From positions 744,001-808,000 of the forward strand of contig NZ_CP042218.1 of assembly GCF_007795095.1 (NCBI RefSeq): a DNA stretch of 64,000 nt, given 5' to 3'. The position numbers were made by a program, and so were the translations under genes. This document shows positions 29,585-38,222 of the stretch, one piece after another. The notes beneath the pieces are model-generated. The model was not told the origin of the DNA. It did no database searches and was given only the letters and a program-made list of their open reading frames with translations. This stretch comes from Luteimonas granuli. GTDB taxonomy: Bacteria; Pseudomonadota; Gammaproteobacteria; Xanthomonadales; Xanthomonadaceae. Numbering within the stretch: position 1 is the first letter of the stretch; the number at the start of each line of letters is the position of its first letter.

Positions 29585-30419
29585 GTTGGAGAGCGAAACG
29601 GGCCGCGAACTCCGCGGGCGGGATATCGCCGAGCGATGAGTGCGTCCGGAAATGATTGTAATCCAGTCTCCAGCTTTCGATCTTCTGGCGAGCATCGTCC
29701 AAGGACAGGAACCAATGAATGTTCAGGCACTCATCCCGGAGGCTGCCGTTGAAAGACTCGATGAACGGGTTGTCAGTCGGCTTGCCGGGCCTGGAGAAAT
29801 CCATCGTGACACCGTGGTCGTATGCCCAGCGATCCATCACCAGCGAAATAAACTCGCTTCCGTTGTCCGCCTGAATTCGCTGTGGCAAGCCGACCTCATG
29901 ACGTAGCTGATCCAGGGCAGCGACTACGTCTTCGCCATTGAGCTGCTGGTCGACCTTGATCGCCAGGCTCTGTTTGGTGAAGTTGTCCACAATCGTCAGG
30001 GCCCGGAACCGGCGGCCGTCGAACAATGCATCGGCTACGAAGTCCATGCTCCAGCACTGGTTTGGGGCGGTCAGAACCGGTCGTTCCAGCCGATGGGCAG
30101 CGGCCTTGCGCCGGCGTGGCCGCTTCCGCCGCAGGTTGAGTCCCGCTTGGCAGTAGAGCCGGTATACGCGCTTGTGGTTGTCTGTCCAACCCTCCCGGCG
30201 TAGCAGGACGAAGATGCGCCAAAAGCCGTAACGCACGCGTGTGGCGGCGATCTCTTCCATCCGCCGGAGCAGCGGCGAATCATCCCGCTCTCTGGGCAGG
30301 TAGTACCATGCCGACCGGCTCTGTTTGACCACGCTACAGGCCCGACGGACCCCGACGCGGTATCGATCCATCAAGTGGCCCACGAGCGCTTTGCGCTGCG
30401 CGGGCCTCAGAGCTTTTTT
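29550..30419 (-). CDS. IS3-family transposase OrfB, expressed by frameshift
   Basis: This is the catalytic half of the OrfAB transposase. DDE residues lie in CWSMDFVADALFDG, RIQADNGSEFISLV and DNPFIESFNGSLRDECLN, and an HTH_21 region carries VRRACSVVKQSRSAWYYLP. The frame begins within the A6G run at 30413-30419, where a -1 shift from orfA yields KKALRPAQRKALVGHLMDRY. The C-terminal SAEFSSSGRS is encoded by the terminal repeat. The catalytic residues are intact. Confidence 0.92.
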   Translation of the reverse strand, partial: KKALRPAQRKALVGHLMDRYRVGVRRACSVVKQSRSAWYYLPRERDDSPLLRRMEEIAATRVRYGFWRIFVLLRREGWTDNHKRVYRLYCQAGLNLRRKRPRRRKAAAHRLERPVLTAPNQCWSMDFVADALFDGRRFRALTIVDNFTKQSLAIKVDQQLNGEDVVAALDQLRHEVGLPQRIQADNGSEFISLVMDRWAYDHGVTMDFSRPGKPTDNPFIESFNGSLRDECLNIHWFLSLDDARQKIESWRLDYNHFRTHSSLGDIPPAEFAARFALQPSAEFSSSGRS

Positions 30420-30673
30420 GCCAGTACGTCCTGCAGCATGGCCTTGTCCAGGCTCAAGTCGGCAACCAGCTGCTTCAGCTTGCGGTTCTCCTCCTCGAGC
30501 TGCCTCAGCCGGCGCAGCTCGGAAATCCCCAAGCCGCCGAACTTCTTGCGCCACGCGTAAAAAGTGGCCTGGGAGATTCCCATCTTGCGGCAGACCTCCT
30601 CGACGCGGGTGCCGGACTCGGCCTGCTTCAAGGCGAACGCGATCTGCTCTTCGGTGAACTTCGACTTCTTCAT
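30407..30673 (-). CDS. IS3-family OrfA (HTH protein)
   Basis: This DNA-binding subunit of 88 residues starts MKKSKFTEEQIAFALKQAES. It has an HTH (VEEVCRKMGISQATFYAWRK) and a leucine-rich coiled coil (LRRLRQLEEENRKLKQLVAD). It ends ...VLAKKL at the A-rich run used for frameshifting into orfB. The length is standard for IS407-type OrfA, and a 44-bp leader separates it from the terminal repeat at 30703. Confidence 0.93.
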   Translation of the reverse strand: MKKSKFTEEQIAFALKQAESGTRVEEVCRKMGISQATFYAWRKKFGGLGISELRRLRQLEEENRKLKQLVADLSLDKAMLQDVLAKKL

Positions 30674-30748
30674 GGCGACGGGCCTCCTTGGGCCTGAGTG
30701 TCGCCGAATCCTCTAGTTCTGGCTGGTCCGAATTATCGGGAGGACGTC

Positions 30749-30880
30749 ACGCGCACCGCCCGCAAGCGGGGGCCGCAGCCGAAGATCGCGCAGCAACTGC
30801 AGCAGATCGAGGCGCTACCCAAGGCCAAGCAGCGCGCCATCAGCCAGGTGCTGGACTCGGTCATCGCTGCGCACCAGTAG
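30749..30880 (+). pseudogene. C-terminal remnant of a XRE-type regulator cut by the IS
   Basis: From the IS end the frame reads TRTARKRGPQPKIAQQLQQI and then LPKAKQRAISQVLDSVIAAH before TAG. This basic RGPQ linker followed by a short helical tail is the usual end of small Xanthomonad XRE-family helix-turn-helix regulators. The DNA-binding half is missing on the other side of the IS. The reading is by resemblance, and there is too little sequence for certainty. Confidence 0.6.
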
Positions 30881-31559
30881 CGGCAACGACAACCTCCACA
30901 ACGACAAGGCCCGCATCTGCGGGCCTTGTCCTATTAGCAGTTGATCTACGGGTGCTGGCTGAAAGCCCCCGCGCTCCATTGAAGATCACCAGGAACGGGC
31001 TTGTGAGTGTGGCAATTAGATGTGCAAAGGACGCTATGACGCTATTACCGTCATTCTTCTGTGAGTCTGCATAGTACCGAAGACCCCACGGCAGTCCGCC
31101 ACGGTAAGCCGACAAGTACCACTTTCTTGCCTTTTTTGAGTTCATAAGAACCTTCTGATTCAGCAATCCAAGCAGCATCTTGGCATGCACATGCTGATCA
31201 ATACTCACCGCCTTTAGGCACAGCCTCTCTATCTCGTCTTTGTTTTCTTGTCCATCCATATCAAAGAGTACTCGTGCTGCGCTGACAAGCACATCGCTGC
31301 CGAGTATAGGTGTCCATTCCTCCAGCGCCTTGTAGTCAGCGTAAGCCTTGTCAAGATCAATACCTCCTGGATAGCCTCCCCATTCATAGGCATTCCCGCG
31401 CAAGAAGCGCAACGTGACCCCATCCAAGGATGACGGCCGTTCTTCAATAGCCTGATCGACCAAAGCCTGAGTTAGCTCTACATCCCCAGCTTCAAAGGCC
31501 TTCATTGCGCGATCGTAAACACTTGATGTCATAAGGCTGGCCAAAATTTCATGCGCCAA
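30861..31559 (-). CDS. Putative Rhs immunity protein, TPR/Sel1-like
   Basis: This protein of about 223-232 residues is encoded 8 bp after the third Rhs gene, the usual place for a toxin-immunity gene. It has helical repeats of TPR/Sel1 character (AFEAGDVELTQALVDQAI, KAYADYKALEEW, HAKMLLGLLNQK, ARKWYLSAYRGGLPWGLRYY), then a hydrophobic stretch IASFAHLIATLTSPFLVIF. Its base composition is clearly less GC-rich than its neighbours. The start is unclear (TTG 31559 or ATG 31532). The last ~30 residues read through a hairpin and the XRE remnant and are probably not native. Confidence 0.6.
   Translation of the reverse strand: MAHEILASLMTSSVYDRAMKAFEAGDVELTQALVDQAIEERPSSLDGVTLRFLRGNAYEWGGYPGGIDLDKAYADYKALEEWTPILGSDVLVSAARVLFDMDGQENKDEIERLCLKAVSIDQHVHAKMLLGLLNQKVLMNSKKARKWYLSAYRGGLPWGLRYYADSQKNDGNSVIASFAHLIATLTSPFLVIFNGARGLSASTRRSTANRTRPADAGLVVVEVVVAATGAQR
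30903..30930. terminator. Strong hairpin after the XRE remnant
   Basis: GACAAGGCCCGCA and TGCGGGCCTTGTC form a perfect 13-bp stem with a 2-base loop. It lies 22 bp after the XRE remnant stop and inside the extended tail of the convergent immunity-like gene. The symmetry suits a bidirectional terminator, but a T-run is lacking. Confidence 0.65.
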
Positions 31560-31567
31560 TCATGGAT

Positions 31568-32476
31568 CTACTTTCCCTTTAGCTCTCTGTCTAAACGCCG
31601 AGAATCGATCCTGCCTTCCACGCGAAATACGCCTTGGAATCCACTTGTTCTGTCGCCGCCACCTGTCCCCTGCTGAGCACCGCCTTCTCTTGTGGATTTG
31701 CTCGCCGTATCGTTCTGTTCCGCTCTTCGTCTCAAAGCATCAACAGCATCCTTTGTGGGCTCGCGCCTGATCTGCCCTGAGGCCTCCCTTGGCTTAGCCG
31801 GATCAACGGTCTTACAACTAAGGAGTAAACAGAGTACAGCCCTGCCTGTATCGCTCCGTGCGCCGCTTATAGCCCTCGCTGTTCCTGCAACCGCAGCAGG
31901 CCCAGCCTCGACAGCTGCCACCCCGGCGACAGGAGCCACCATTGGGATGGCCACCATATAAGCATCTCTCGCAGTCGCCTGATCTGCTGCTACATGCGCT
32001 GGATTCAAGTTCCTCTGTTGATGCTCACAAGGCAGTCCGCCCACCAAGCCATTGATGAACTGGCTACAGCGACCATCAGGGTCCTTGAACGAGTACGGAT
32101 TGTTGAATGCGTACGCATATCGGTTGAAGTGCCGCATGTCGCCGTTGTCATAGGCGGTGACAGGATCGACCGAAAGGAACCTCGGGATCTCCGGATCGTA
32201 ATAGCGCTGCTGCATATACGTCAGCCCGGTCGTTGCATCCTGCACGTGTCCCGCATACCCCGGCCCATCCACGATCGCAGGCACGAGCTGCCCACCATAC
32301 GGCTCGTACTCCCGCGCCGCCTCCAGGACCAGACCGCTGGCGTCCGTCATCGCCACCACGCTGCCCAGCGCATCGGTGTGCACGTACTTCACCGTCGTCT
32401 GCGCCCATCCCGGCTGCGGCAGCGACCACGCCAGCGCCGCCAGCACCATCACGAAGCCGATCCCTGTCCTCGCCAT
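31568..32476 (-). CDS. Secreted Rhs-core protein with variable C-terminus (third Rhs piece)
   Basis: This is a protein of 302 residues. Residues 1-26 are a signal peptide (GFVMVLAALAWSLPQPGWAQ). Residues 27-136 are the Rhs-associated core (YVHTDALGSVVAMTDASG, YEPYGG, GLTYMQQRYYDPEIPRFLS, FNRYAYAFNNPYSFKDPDGR). Residues 137-302 form a variable tail that I do not recognise. In Rhs toxins the DPxG motif marks the core/toxin junction, so the tail may be a toxin. The ATG at 32476 overlaps the previous stop (TGATG) behind AGGAGG. The putative immunity gene follows. Confidence 0.85.
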   Translation of the reverse strand: MARTGIGFVMVLAALAWSLPQPGWAQTTVKYVHTDALGSVVAMTDASGLVLEAAREYEPYGGQLVPAIVDGPGYAGHVQDATTGLTYMQQRYYDPEIPRFLSVDPVTAYDNGDMRHFNRYAYAFNNPYSFKDPDGRCSQFINGLVGGLPCEHQQRNLNPAHVAADQATARDAYMVAIPMVAPVAGVAAVEAGPAAVAGTARAISGARSDTGRAVLCLLLSCKTVDPAKPREASGQIRREPTKDAVDALRRRAEQNDTASKSTREGGAQQGTGGGDRTSGFQGVFRVEGRIDSRRLDRELKGK

Positions 32477-35400
32477 CACCTGCCTCCTGGAGAAGGCTCG
32501 ATGTCGCAGGGATGTACCGGGCAGTCACCACCGCCAGGTTCGACGACGATGATGCTCTCAGCTGTCCACGCCGAACAGCCGGCAGCGTTGCATGCCCGCA
32601 GCTGATAGCGGTAGATGCCGTAGGGCTTGGTGAAGCTCCTCGACGTGGCCGGTCCGTCATACACGGTCGACCACGGCCCGGGCAGCACCCGCTCCTGCAG
32701 CTGGTAGCCGGTGGCGCCAGGCGCGCTCGTCCAGCTGGCCGTATAGCTGCCCGGACTGGTGGCTGGCAGTACCAGCACCGGCACCGTGGGCGCGGACATC
32801 GTCACCGCCACCGTCGCCACCGGTGACCACGCGCCACACCCGGCAATATTGCAGGCCCGCACCTGGTAGCTCCAGCTCTCGCCACCCACCTTGCCGCTGA
32901 TCGCGACGCTGGTGCCGGCAGCATCGTGGATCGTGGTCCAGCTTCCAGCGCCCGGCCGTTCCTGCAACTGGTAGCCGGTGGCGTGAGTGACCGCCGTCCA
33001 GGTCACCAGGTAGCTTCCCGTCGTATTGGTCGCAGGTGCAGTCAGCGTCGGTGTGCTGGTGGGTGGGCGTGTCACGGACACGACCGCCGTGGCCGACCAG
33101 GTGCTGCAGCCGGCATCGTTGCAGGCGCGTACCCGGTAGGCCCAGGCGCCGGTCGCCTTTCCGCTGACCGCCTTGGCGGTCGCCGCGGCGTTGTGGATTG
33201 GCGTCCAGCCGCCGTCGTTCAATTGTTCTTCCAGCTCATAGCGCGTGGAGCTGGTCACGCTGTTCCAGCTGACCGTGTAGTCGCCCGTGATACTGGCACC
33301 CGGCACTGCCAGTACAGGCGCACTGCTCGGCGAGTGGATGACCTGCACCGTGGCGATGGAGGACCAAACGCCACAGCCGGCAGCGTTGCAGGCCCGCACC
33401 TGATAGCCCCAGCTGCCAGCCGCCTTGCCGCTGACGGAGGTGCTGGTGGCGGCCGCATCGTGCACCGTGCTCCAGCTCCCCGTGCCCGACCGCTCCTGCA
33501 ACTGGTAGCTGGTCGCCGCGGCGACGCCGGTCCAGCTGACGGGGAAGTTGCCGTTGTGAGCGACGGACGGCACGTTCAACGTTGGCGCGCTGGTCGGTGC
33601 CAACTGCACGGTCACGGAGCTGATCGGGCTCCATGTGCCGCAGGTCGTCGCGCTGCAGGCGCGCACCCGGTAACCCCAGACGCCCGCGGCCCTGCCGCTG
33701 ACTGCCTTGCTCGTGCCGGTGCCATCGTGGATCGTTGTCCAGCTTCCGCTGCCCAGCCGCTCCTGCAGCTCGTACTTGGACGCGATCGGTGAGACGGACC
33801 AACTGACCGTGTAGCTCCCGGTCGGGCTGGAGCCCGGGACGAACAGCGAGGGGGTCGCTAACGGGACCGCGTTCTCCACCTGGGCGACCAGGCGACCGCC
33901 CAGATGCACGTAGTCGATGGTCTTGCCGGTGCGCTCGTCGCGCTGGAAGCGCAGCACGCCATCCTGCCCGTAGAGGGAGTAAAGGTTCTGCCCGTTGCGC
34001 ACGGCCAGCACTCGGCGGCCATGACCGTCGTAGCGATACGACTCGCCGCTGAGTTCCCGAAGTCTGTTTCCGTGGTCGAACGCGTGCAACACACCATTTC
34101 TGTTGGCGAGGTTGCCGCGCGCGTCATAGCCAAGGCCGATGACCGTGGGGCCCCCGACCGTATTGGTGACATTGGTCAGGCGGTTGCTGGCGTCATACAC
34201 ATAGCCGTGGTTGCGCGCCCGGCTTCCGCCTGTCACCTGCACGCTCGTGAGATTGTCCAGCACGTCATACCCGTAATTGGCCGTACCGAACATCGGCGAG
34301 ACCACTTGGGTCAGACGGTCCAGCGCGTCGTAGCTCATGCTGCGATCACCCCGGTTGCCAGTACGGCCGTCGCTGATCGCGAGCAGATTGCCGTGCTGGT
34401 CGTAGTCGTAGCCGTCGCGAAGCACGGCGTTGGCGGTGCAACCCCCGCCGATGAAGTCACAACGGGTGTCGGGCAGGCCACGACCGTTCTGGGTCAGGAC
34501 GTGCCTGATGCCGTTGCCATAGGTGAACTGCTGGATGGCGCCATCGGGATGATGGACCACGGCCGTCGCGTAGGTTCCGGCCTGGGTCGGCTGCCCGAGC
34601 GCGTTGGGTGCGTAATCGACGATCAGGCCCGGCGTGATATGACTGCGCAGATGCCCTAGCTGGTTGTAGTCGTAGCCGATGCTCCACAACTGGGTGCCGA
34701 CGCTGAATGTCTCGCCGACGGGTAACCCACGCCGGTTGTAGGCATAAATGTTGCTGACGACGTCGCCGCCATCGCTGTTGTTTGTCGTGATCGTGGAAGG
34801 CAGCCCGGTGCCGGTATAGGTCCATGCCTGGTTGCCACGACCATCGGGAAACATGAGCGTCTGCAGACGATTGCGTGCGTCATAAGTGCGGATCGTGCGC
34901 TGCCCGGCCGGAATGTCCTCGGTGTTGCATGCGAAGATCCCCGTCTGCGTTGCCCCGGCCATGCTCCAGGCGAGATTGCCCGCACCGTCGTAGGCCATGA
35001 TGGTGGCGCCTGTCTCCGGCTCCACCGATTTGCACAACTGCTGGTACGCGTCGTAGACGTAGTTCCGCGCAAGCGCCGTGGAACCGGAGGCGTTGCGCCG
35101 CACCAGCGCCATGGGCTTGCCGAATGCATCACGCGCGATATCCGTGTACGCGCCGGCCGGATGCGCGATGGACACCGGGTAGTCCGTGGTCGGCTGCTCC
35201 CAGGCGAGGTAGGCGACCGTCGTCCGTGCGGCCGCGCCCCGGGGCGGGGTGACCTGCGTCTGGAAGCCTGCAAGGTAGTCGGTGCTGGTCACCAGCTGAC
35301 CCGTTCCTTCCCAGTCCTGCGCAGTCCGGATGACCCTGCTCAAGGAGTCGTACGTGGTATGGGTGCCCTGCAGGCTGGCCGAAGCGTAGTGGCCAGGATC

Positions 35401-36273
35401 CGAGACGGGATACGACTGAAAAACGAGGCGCCCGGCAGCATCGTAGCGCTGTACCGTCGCGCTGCGGGTGATGACGGCATTGCCACTGTCGAAGCGCTCC
35501 GAAACGACGGGGCGCCAGAGAGCGTCGAAATAAATGACCTTCCGGTTCGCGCCCGTGGAAACGCTCTGCTGCCAATGTCCCGCCGGCAATCCGTACTGCG
35601 CCGCACCGCTCCTGCCGAAGCTGGCCGTGGTTGCCGTCCAACTGCTGGTGTCGCAGACGTTGGCCGAGGACTCGGACGGGTAGGTGACCGTTGTGATTCT
35701 GCCCATCACGTCATAGTCGTAGCAGGTCCTGGAGCCCGCCTCGTCGCTGATTGCCGTGATCCAGCCGTGGTCGTTGACCGTCGCGGAACGGACCGCTCCG
35801 GAAGGGGCTTCCGGAGTTCCCGGGTAACGGATATTGCGAGGGGCGCCCCGCTTCCAGCTGGTTGCCGTGATGACGTTGTTGTTTCCGTCCACCACCGAGC
35901 GCACCGTGCCTCTCTGTCCGGACGCGACCGAGGACACCGTATCCCACTCCAGGGCCTGGACGACTTTTCCAAACTGCTTGCTGGCCAAGGGTAATGCGTA
36001 GCCGGAATCGTATGTCGTTTCAGAGATCACGGAGTCCGACCCGCCGTCGCATGCCCAGTGCGCGGGCGTGGACGCAACGCACGTCGTCCTCCTCGCTTGC
36101 CCGACCACCCACAGCGTCGCGTTGTCGTGGTATTCGATCACTTCGGTCCGGCTGTAGGTGACGGCGGATGCAGCGGCCGTCCACCCTATGCCGATCAACA
36201 GGAGTGCCGTACGGCACAGGACGAGCCCGCGGCGCGACCTTTGCTTCTGCTTCCATGCACTGTTCCCAGACAT
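32476..36273 (-). CDS. Secreted YD-repeat (Rhs) protein with five Fn3-like repeats (second Rhs piece)
   Basis: This is a protein of 1265 residues. After a basic N-terminus and signal peptide (ALLLIGIGWTAAASA) come about 800 residues of YD/Rhs repeats (CYDYDVMGRITTVTYP, YDAAGRLVFQSYP, YDALDRLTQVVSP, YDASNRLTNVTN), ending in IDYVHLGGRLVAQVE. Five ~90-residue fibronectin-III-like repeats follow (YQLQER..GSW..IHD..SGK..YRVRACN.AGC), and the chain then stops. The Rhs core that normally continues is in the next gene. Start choice: ATG 36273 behind GGGAG; a GTG lies at 36282. Confidence 0.88.
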   Translation of the reverse strand: MSGNSAWKQKQRSRRGLVLCRTALLLIGIGWTAAASAVTYSRTEVIEYHDNATLWVVGQARRTTCVASTPAHWACDGGSDSVISETTYDSGYALPLASKQFGKVVQALEWDTVSSVASGQRGTVRSVVDGNNNVITATSWKRGAPRNIRYPGTPEAPSGAVRSATVNDHGWITAISDEAGSRTCYDYDVMGRITTVTYPSESSANVCDTSSWTATTASFGRSGAAQYGLPAGHWQQSVSTGANRKVIYFDALWRPVVSERFDSGNAVITRSATVQRYDAAGRLVFQSYPVSDPGHYASASLQGTHTTYDSLSRVIRTAQDWEGTGQLVTSTDYLAGFQTQVTPPRGAAARTTVAYLAWEQPTTDYPVSIAHPAGAYTDIARDAFGKPMALVRRNASGSTALARNYVYDAYQQLCKSVEPETGATIMAYDGAGNLAWSMAGATQTGIFACNTEDIPAGQRTIRTYDARNRLQTLMFPDGRGNQAWTYTGTGLPSTITTNNSDGGDVVSNIYAYNRRGLPVGETFSVGTQLWSIGYDYNQLGHLRSHITPGLIVDYAPNALGQPTQAGTYATAVVHHPDGAIQQFTYGNGIRHVLTQNGRGLPDTRCDFIGGGCTANAVLRDGYDYDQHGNLLAISDGRTGNRGDRSMSYDALDRLTQVVSPMFGTANYGYDVLDNLTSVQVTGGSRARNHGYVYDASNRLTNVTNTVGGPTVIGLGYDARGNLANRNGVLHAFDHGNRLRELSGESYRYDGHGRRVLAVRNGQNLYSLYGQDGVLRFQRDERTGKTIDYVHLGGRLVAQVENAVPLATPSLFVPGSSPTGSYTVSWSVSPIASKYELQERLGSGSWTTIHDGTGTSKAVSGRAAGVWGYRVRACSATTCGTWSPISSVTVQLAPTSAPTLNVPSVAHNGNFPVSWTGVAAATSYQLQERSGTGSWSTVHDAAATSTSVSGKAAGSWGYQVRACNAAGCGVWSSIATVQVIHSPSSAPVLAVPGASITGDYTVSWNSVTSSTRYELEEQLNDGGWTPIHNAAATAKAVSGKATGAWAYRVRACNDAGCSTWSATAVVSVTRPPTSTPTLTAPATNTTGSYLVTWTAVTHATGYQLQERPGAGSWTTIHDAAGTSVAISGKVGGESWSYQVRACNIAGCGAWSPVATVAVTMSAPTVPVLVLPATSPGSYTASWTSAPGATGYQLQERVLPGPWSTVYDGPATSRSFTKPYGIYRYQLRACNAAGCSAWTAESIIVVEPGGGDCPVHPCDIEPSPGGR

Positions 36274-36290
36274 GTCGGGCACTCCCTGGG

Positions 36291-38222
36291 TCAGGGTGAA
36301 GGACTGCTGCCGCGCGTCACGTGCGTTGGCCGTACGTAGTCGTCAAAGCAATAGTTGCCCGCGCAGACGGCATCGACCTGCCAGAAAAAATCCCGCCCCT
36401 GCTGCGTCGTCACCGTGGAGATCAAAGGCCGGATGTAGTCGGCTGAGGAGCTGTCCGTGAAGACGCGAAGCGAGCTTCCGAACCTCACCGGGTACGGGCG
36501 CCCGGCGCGGGCATAGTCATAGCTGTGCCGGACGGTTCTCAGAATGTCCGAGGGACCCGACCCGGTTTCGACCCGCAGCAGCTTGCCTTCGTTATAACGG
36601 AACGAATTGCCGAACGTATAGCGTTCCCATTGCCCTTCCGGTCCAGCAACCGTCGTCTGGCTGGTCCCGGCGCAGGCATCGTCCGTGCATGGAGGCTGGT
36701 AGCACTGCGCGCCCACGATGCAGATGGGCGAGGCCCAGGTCGTGCCTGGATACATATGTATCGAAGAAGGGGAGTGATAGGTGTAGCTCCACGTGGCCGG
36801 CGTCACCCCCGGGCCGGACACCTGCTTCGACCTCAGCGCGAATGACTGATACATGATCGTGAACAGGTTGACGTCATCATTGGGGTCATTCCCCATACCT
36901 CCTCCGCCGGACACCACCCAGACGTTGGCGCAGCTGTAGGGCACGTTCGTTCTTCCGTGCTCCTGTATTGAAGCGGAGAAGATTCCCGTCGCGCCGGACG
37001 GATGCGTAATGGTCCCCACCGGTGCCAGGCTGGCATTCTGGGGCTGTTCCAGCCCGTCGCAGGTCCGCACGACCTCGCCCGGGGGATACGTCAGCAGGTA
37101 CTTGATCTCAGCATTGGTGAACTGACTGAAATCGATCAACCACTGCGTGGCATCCGGCAGCGTTACCGATGCCAGGGTGCTGCGGCCGGATCCTGTGCTG
37201 CCATATGCATACGTCCAGGTTCTGGCGGGCCCGTCTGTCGCGGTCGCTGTCACCGACGCGATCCTGTTACCGGAATAGGCGATCGTGATTTTCCGGCCGT
37301 CGCTGGCATTGATCTCGGTCAGCCTTCCGGGAACATTCCAGGTGTTAGCGTAAGCGTAGGTCACCCAGTTCCCGAGCCTGTCTTCCACCCGAGTGGCATA
37401 AAGCACGTTCTTGCGACGTGGGAAGACCCATTGAATGCCCCCCAGCCCCAGTATCGGCGGAGGAGACACCTGTTTGCTGCCGGGCAGATAGTACTGGGCC
37501 ATCCACGTGAACCAGTACCTTGTACCGTCCGGGGCGACCGCGACGAATCCTTCGCCTGATCCAGGTTCGTTCGCAACCGCGTCCACGCCGGTCAAGCAAG
37601 CCACGCGGACGAGGTCGTTGGTCACCCACGGGTACGATCCGCTGGAGGGGGCTGGCGTCCCCGGCAAAGCCGGCATCAGCTCTCCGGAGGCCTTCCCTGG
37701 TATCTGGAGCTGCAGTCCCTGCCAATACGCCATCACGGTTTCCGATGGCTGTGTGTCGTACGGAGATTGCACGCTCGGCGGCACTCCGCCCGTCGAGCAC
37801 CGCCCCGCGATGGACCCCGTGCTATCGACCCAGTTCGGCGCATAGGTGCCGCTGATGCGCGGAACGTCTACCTCCCAGTCCGCCAGCATCTCGTCGCTGT
37901 CGTGATATTCCCGGTTGAAGAGGCTGTAAGTGCGCCTGAACTCGACCGGAAGGGCGTCGTTTCCGGGAATGCTGACATCGGTTGCCGAGAATGACAGCGC
38001 GCCATCCTGCAGGCTCACCTGATCCCCGAACAGATCGGGGCCGAGAGTCTGGATCTCCCGTGCCGATGTGATGGTCTGTTCGAACTCCTGCCACGGATAC
38101 TTGCTTGCGAGCGCGGGAGTCGCCGCGAAGATCACGGCCAGCAAGGCCGTCGCCGCCAGCCCGTCTGTCAATTGCGCGGAAGTACGTGCCCCGGCCCGTC
38201 CATGCCTGATCCGATCACGCAT
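36291..38222 (-). CDS. Secreted N-terminal Rhs-shell protein (first Rhs piece)
   Basis: This is a protein of 643 residues. The ATG at 38222 follows GGGAAGGAA, and a signal peptide (AATALLAVIFAATPALA) follows. The body resembles the N-terminal part of secreted Rhs proteins: DQVSLQDGALSFSATDVSIP, PVEFRRTYSLFNREY, WTYAYGSTGSGRSTLASVTL, and a Cys-rich QCYQPPCTDDACAG. It ends ...FDDYVRPTHVTRGSSPSP, a stretch that in one-piece relatives is followed by sequence like the mature start of the next protein (VTYSRTEVIEYHDN). The gap to the next gene's ATG is 17 bp. Confidence 0.83.
   Translation of the reverse strand: MRDRIRHGRAGARTSAQLTDGLAATALLAVIFAATPALASKYPWQEFEQTITSAREIQTLGPDLFGDQVSLQDGALSFSATDVSIPGNDALPVEFRRTYSLFNREYHDSDEMLADWEVDVPRISGTYAPNWVDSTGSIAGRCSTGGVPPSVQSPYDTQPSETVMAYWQGLQLQIPGKASGELMPALPGTPAPSSGSYPWVTNDLVRVACLTGVDAVANEPGSGEGFVAVAPDGTRYWFTWMAQYYLPGSKQVSPPPILGLGGIQWVFPRRKNVLYATRVEDRLGNWVTYAYANTWNVPGRLTEINASDGRKITIAYSGNRIASVTATATDGPARTWTYAYGSTGSGRSTLASVTLPDATQWLIDFSQFTNAEIKYLLTYPPGEVVRTCDGLEQPQNASLAPVGTITHPSGATGIFSASIQEHGRTNVPYSCANVWVVSGGGGMGNDPNDDVNLFTIMYQSFALRSKQVSGPGVTPATWSYTYHSPSSIHMYPGTTWASPICIVGAQCYQPPCTDDACAGTSQTTVAGPEGQWERYTFGNSFRYNEGKLLRVETGSGPSDILRTVRHSYDYARAGRPYPVRFGSSLRVFTDSSSADYIRPLISTVTTQQGRDFFWQVDAVCAGNYCFDDYVRPTHVTRGSSPSP

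Larger units (their letters stand above)
29534..30749 (-). mobile_element. IS3-family (IS407-like) insertion sequence with duplicated left end
   Basis: This element is about 1216 bp, with long imperfect inverted ends sharing TGACGTCCTCCC, GAACT and ATTCGGCG at equal spacing. It encodes orfA (30407-30673) and orfB (29550-30419) joined by an A6G slippery run. It is unrelated to the other IS in the window. No matching target duplication is seen using either the inner (29534) or outer (29483) left end. Together with the truncated regulator on its right, this suggests a deletion or recombination after insertion. Confidence 0.9.

Noticed and set aside
31562..31562. ATG at 31562 as start of the immunity-like gene
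   Set aside because: That frame reads MIGA and stops at once. The coding frame starts at TTG 31559 or ATG 31532.
32494..33870. Fn3-like repeats considered as a CRISPR or DNA-level satellite
   Set aside because: The periodicity is at protein level (~90 codons) with an open frame and divergent DNA, so it is a protein repeat.
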